Shown here in pieces: positions 61,181 to 64,000 of a stretch of DNA of 64,000 nucleotides (positions are counted from its first letter, which is position 1; each line of letters opens with the position of its first letter). The position numbers and the translations under genes were made by a program. The notes beneath the pieces were generated by a model, which did no database searches, was not told where the DNA came from, and saw only the letters and a list, made by a program, of their open reading frames with translations. Source of the stretch: Ezakiella coagulans (GTDB taxonomy: Bacteria; Bacillota; Clostridia; Tissierellales; Peptoniphilaceae). The stretch covers positions 124,001 through 188,000 of the forward strand of contig NZ_QEKV01000004.1 of the NCBI RefSeq assembly GCF_003096635.1, in the 5' to 3' direction.

Positions 61181-62269
61181 ATGACGAGAAAAGTTATTAC
61201 ACCGTATTTTTCGCACGATTCAAACGCAAGAAATTCGGACAAGCTTCTTGCTGTGAGAATTAAACATGGGGCTGAGGGCTACGGGATATATTTTATGATT
61301 TTGGAGCGTCTTCGCGAGGAGAGCGATTATACGTCGTCGATAAATTATGATGTTATGGCGTATGATTTTAGAGTAGATAGTGAAAAGATTAGGTCGATTG
61401 TTGAAGATTTCGGCCTTTTTGAGTTTAATGAAGATGGGAGTCGTTTTTATTCTCCCGATTTTAACGAGAGGATGGAGATGAAGGATAAAAAAGTTAGAGA
61501 TTTGTCAGAAAAGAGAAGAAATGCAGCCAATAAAAGATGGAATAAAGAGACTCATGAGAATGAAGATATAGAGTCTGAAAATAATACATCTTTAAAGGAT
61601 AATGATGAGAAAAATGAGAATAAGGATTTTAAAGACGACGAGGCATTGTCGTCTAATTTTTGTACAGTTATAAATGAAAAACCAGCTCAGAGAGAAACAG
61701 TAGAAAAATTTATAGAGAAAAATAATGATAATTTATCAAATAGTAAAGACGGAAAGAACTTTAAAAGTTTAAAAAATGTTAATATTAATGAAAATATGCA
61801 AACGAATGCAAGTGCAATACAAACGAATGCAAGTGCAATGCAAACGTATGCCAAGCAAAGCAAAGAAAAGCAAAGCAAAGAAAAGCAAAGAAAACAAAAA
61901 CAAACAAAAAGTGTCATAAATACTTTTGATTTCCACCCTAAAGTTTTGGAGTATACGTCAAATCCGGAGCTTAGGGATTGTTTGTGTGTGTTTTTTGATG
62001 AGAGAGCAAAGTCGAAATCTGTTGACGAGAGTGTTGTCGATATGTTTTTTAAGCAGCTTGATTCGTATTCAGCAGGAAGTGACGACAAGAAGATATTAAT
62101 TTTGAGAAATTCGATTCTTAACGGGTGGAAAAATATATATCCCGTTAATTTGAATGACAAAAATTCTTCTTCAAAGCTTGACGAGTACTATATGACTGAA
62201 TCAAGGCAAACTGACGGTTATTCGGAAGCGGAACTGAAGGATATTTTTAATTTAAAATCTCATTTGTAA
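61181..62269 (+). CDS. DUF4373 (Lin1244/Lin1753-like) replication-organiser-type protein
   Basis: 362 residues. The N-terminal domain (~1-110: YFSHDSNARNSDKLLAVRIK, GAEGYGIYFMILERLREES, FRVDSEKIRSIVEDFGLFE) matches the DUF4373/Lin1244 domain of phage and element replication proteins. A low-complexity Asn/Lys/Glu linker follows (two QTNASA units, KEKQSKEKQ repeats), then a C-terminal DnaD-like helical region (VDMFFKQLDSYSAG, ILRNSILNGWKNIYPV). GGGGAGGAG ribosome site. Only three small paralogues accompany it, so this may be the rump of a prophage or a small element. Confidence 0.8.
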   Translation: MTRKVITPYFSHDSNARNSDKLLAVRIKHGAEGYGIYFMILERLREESDYTSSINYDVMAYDFRVDSEKIRSIVEDFGLFEFNEDGSRFYSPDFNERMEMKDKKVRDLSEKRRNAANKRWNKETHENEDIESENNTSLKDNDEKNENKDFKDDEALSSNFCTVINEKPAQRETVEKFIEKNNDNLSNSKDGKNFKSLKNVNINENMQTNASAIQTNASAMQTYAKQSKEKQSKEKQRKQKQTKSVINTFDFHPKVLEYTSNPELRDCLCVFFDERAKSKSVDESVVDMFFKQLDSYSAGSDDKKILILRNSILNGWKNIYPVNLNDKNSSSKLDEYYMTESRQTDGYSEAELKDIFNLKSHL

Positions 62270-62648
62270 ATTTTAAGTTTAAGATATCGAATTTGATAAT
62301 TAAAAGTTAATTAATTCTCAAGTTTGCATTATTTTTATAAATTTTTTAAAAAAGTTTAATTTTTTGATTGATTTTATTTGAGTAAAGGTATATAATAGTA
62401 ACCGGTGGCATTTTATTATCGTGTAGGATTTTTTATTTGCGTCAAATGATTTTTATTGTTTTGTTTTCATGTATAACAAAGTTAATGAAAAAATACACAA
62501 AATCTTTATTTATTTTTTAATTTTCTTACGCTGCGATGGTGGTATAATTATGTCGTGGCCATGTGTATAGCGTAATATAAATAATTTAAAATACCGAGGC
62601 TACCTAATTTATTATTTATTTTAAAAATTTTAATCAAGGAGGGTTAAG
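62270..62648 (+). promoter_or_regulatory. Long upstream region of the XRE gene with two promoters
   Basis: A full promoter TTGATT-17-TATAAT (62368-62396) and a later extended -10 TGGTATAAT (62540-62548). The first would give a ~240-nt leader. No gene seen. Confidence 0.6.
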
Positions 62649-62864
62649 ATGAACAATAGAATAGCACAATTAAGAAAAGCTCTAGGTTTGTCTCAAATGA
62701 AACTTGCCGGAATAGTTGGCGTTTCAAGAATAAGCATCAGTAAAATTGAGACAGGAAAATGCATACCGGGATTGAAGCTTGCAAGTGATATTGCACATGC
62801 ACTCGACAAATCACTCTATGAAGTTTTCGATTTGGACAATAACGGCACTTTTGCGTCAAGATAA
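62649..62864 (+). CDS. Small XRE-family HTH regulator
   Basis: 71 residues, almost entirely a Cro/C1-type HTH: RIAQLRKALGLSQMKLAGIV, GVSRISISKIETGKCIPGLK, LASDIAHALDKSLYEVFDL. Similar small regulators (YgzD-like) are widespread. AAGGAGG precedes the ATG. A terminator follows directly. Target genes unknown. Confidence 0.9.
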   Translation: MNNRIAQLRKALGLSQMKLAGIVGVSRISISKIETGKCIPGLKLASDIAHALDKSLYEVFDLDNNGTFASR

Positions 62865-62881
62865 TATTATTTTTTATTTTG

Positions 62882-62908
62882 CGGCTCTAAATAAGAGCCG
62901 TTTTTTAT
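62882..62908 (+). terminator. Terminator after the XRE gene
   Basis: CGGCTC-TAAATAA-GAGCCG and a T run. Confidence 0.9.
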
Positions 62909-62930
62909 TTGTATTTTTTTAATGAAAAGC

Positions 62931-62959
62931 TTGCACTTGCAACTTTTTTATGTTATAAT
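62931..62959 (+). promoter_or_regulatory. Strong promoter of rpsB-tsf
   Basis: TTGCAC, 17 bp, TATAAT with TG upstream. Predicted start near 62966, about 99 nt before the rpsB ATG. Confidence 0.8.
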
Positions 62960-62965
62960 AGTTGA

Positions 62966-63064
62966 TGTAATTAGCCACGCATTTTGATACATTCCGCGAG
63001 GTTGCCGTTTTTCGGTTGTCGGGTGTATGTGATAAATGCGGAAGAATAAACCGGAGGTGTAGAT
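62966..63064 (+). promoter_or_regulatory. Structured rpsB leader
   Basis: CGCATTT (62979-62985) can pair with AAATGCG (63034-63040), enclosing CATTCC..GGGTGT-type pairings and a small TGCCG-TTTTT-CGGTTG hairpin. Placement suggests autoregulation by ribosomal protein S2, but I do not recognise a described motif. Confidence 0.5.
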
Positions 63065-63847
63065 ATGAGCGTAATTACTATGAAAAACTTATTAGAAGCA
63101 GGTGTTCACTTTGGACACCAAACAAGAAGATGGAACCCTAAGATGGCTCCTTACATTTTCACTGAAAGAAACGGTATTTATATTATCGATCTTCAAAAAA
63201 CTGTAAAGAAGGTTGAAGAAGCTTATCGTTTCGTTAAGGAAATTGTTGAAGAAGGTGGAACTGTTCTTTTTGTAGGAACAAAGAAACAAGGACAAGAAGC
63301 TATCGAAAGCGAAGCTAAGAGATGCGAAATGCCGTATGTAAACCAAAGATGGTTGGGCGGAATGCTTACAAACTATCAAACAATCAAGACAAGAATCGAC
63401 AGACTCTTTGAACTTGAAGAAATGGAAGAAAACGGTACATTTGACATTCTTCCTAAGGTTGAAGTCATCAAATTGAGACATGAAATTGAACGTCTTGAAA
63501 AGTTCTTAGGCGGAATCAAGAACATGAACGGAACTCCTGATTGTTTGTTCGTGGTTGACCCTAAAAAAGAAAACATCGCTGTTCAAGAAGCACACAAACT
63601 CGGAATCCCTGTTGTCGGTATTGTAGACACAAACTGTGACCCTGAACAATTGGATTTCCCAATTCCTGGCAACGACGACGCTATCCGTGCTGTTAAACTT
63701 ATTGCTGAAACAATTGCAAATGCTGTTATTGAAGCAAAACAAGGTGAACAATACAGTGCTCCTGAAACAGAAGATGATGATTCCGAAGAAAGCATGGAAG
63801 AAGCTTTGAAAAAGGAAGAAGAAAAAAGTTCTAAGGAAGACAAATAG
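63065..63847 (+). CDS. rpsB: 30S ribosomal protein S2
   Basis: 260-residue S2: [92 protein letters not shown]. An acidic C-terminal extension of ~30 residues ([20 protein letters not shown]) follows. GGAGGTG ribosome site. First gene of the rpsB-tsf operon. Confidence 0.98.
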   Translation: MSVITMKNLLEAGVHFGHQTRRWNPKMAPYIFTERNGIYIIDLQKTVKKVEEAYRFVKEIVEEGGTVLFVGTKKQGQEAIESEAKRCEMPYVNQRWLGGMLTNYQTIKTRIDRLFELEEMEENGTFDILPKVEVIKLRHEIERLEKFLGGIKNMNGTPDCLFVVDPKKENIAVQEAHKLGIPVVGIVDTNCDPEQLDFPIPGNDDAIRAVKLIAETIANAVIEAKQGEQYSAPETEDDDSEESMEEALKKEEEKSSKEDK

Positions 63848-63893
63848 TAAATTATTATAAATTTAAATATTATAAAGAAGGGTAGGATGAAAA

Positions 63894-64000
63894 ATGAGCA
63901 AGATCAGTGCAAGTTTAGTTAAAGAATTAAGAGAAAAGACAGGCGCAGGTATGCTTGATTGCAGAAATGCACTTCAAGAAACAGATGGAGATTTAGATAA
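63894..64000 (+). CDS. tsf: Translation elongation factor Ts (3' end outside window)
   Basis: ATG 63894, 46 bp after rpsB, reads [20 protein letters not shown] then [13 protein letters not shown] and runs off the window. This is the N-terminal UBA-like domain of EF-Ts, the nucleotide exchange factor of EF-Tu. Confidence 0.96.
   Translation, partial: MSKISASLVKELREKTGAGMLDCRNALQETDGDLD

Overview
The window is chromosomal DNA of a low-GC, Gram-positive (Firmicutes-type), probably strictly anaerobic bacterium. The evidence is the AT-rich sequence with strong AGGAGG ribosome binding sites and frequent TTG/GTG starts, the ftsY-ylxM-ffh-rpsP-khpA-rimM-trmD-rplS gene order, a membrane pyrophosphatase, a hybrid-cluster protein and lipoprotein signal peptides. 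A Tissierellia/Peptoniphilaceae-like host is my inference from gene content and style; no 16S gene is present to confirm it.

Layout. 1-9.8 kb is a dense housekeeping block: SRP targeting (ftsY, ylxM, ffh), ribosome and tRNA genes (rpsP, khpA, rimM, trmD, rplS, rbgA), then rnhB, a YraN protein, comM/yifB and dprA (DNA uptake and recombination). A degenerate nuclease-like lipoprotein gene (9.87-10.8 kb) sits between two 153-bp copies of the dprA 3' end, followed by topA, msrAB and two small membrane proteins. 15.0-20.7 kb is a nitrosative/oxidative stress locus: six tandem Crp/Fnr-type promoter modules, a DUF438/hemerythrin/PAS protein, a Crp/Fnr regulator whose own gene carries the same operator, and hcp.

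20.7-30.7 kb is a defence island with a graveyard of gene fragments: a helicase-PD-(D/E)XK nuclease protein, remnants of a serine recombinase and hsdM, a single-chain restriction-methylation-specificity enzyme with a decayed second recognition domain and a tetranucleotide repeat, and an AbiE toxin-antitoxin pair. 30.8-41.2 kb returns to core genes: cutC, secG, hppA, a hydrolase, a membrane-anchored Mur ligase, ddl, rnr, smpB and tmRNA. 41.3-60 kb is accessory DNA with HicAB and RelB/YafQ modules, lipoproteins, RhuM, MazG, KilA-N, NUDIX and GNAT genes. Part of it (44.08-52.87 kb) is bounded by 102-bp direct repeats and contains two tandem cassettes with shared 5' leaders and 3' repeats. A 3.4-kb gene-free stretch follows, with ten copies of a ~200-bp unit around a conserved dyad and a 26-copy minisatellite, then an LTA-synthase-like gene. 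At 59.7 kb lies a small metallochaperone gene with an in-frame TGA and a SECIS-like hairpin, a candidate selenoprotein. Three small paralogues plus a DUF4373/replication-organiser-like gene, an XRE regulator and rpsB-tsf close the window.

Themes. Accessory DNA here repeatedly sits between direct duplications (dprA tail, nitroreductase terminator, restriction-cassette ends), which suggests integration by short homology in an organism that encodes transformation proteins. The most unusual sequences are the two large intergenic arrays of ~200-bp units, one of which is clearly a multiplied regulated promoter. Several genes at 41-50 kb look broken by single-base homopolymer deletions, which could be real decay, phase variation or sequencing error.
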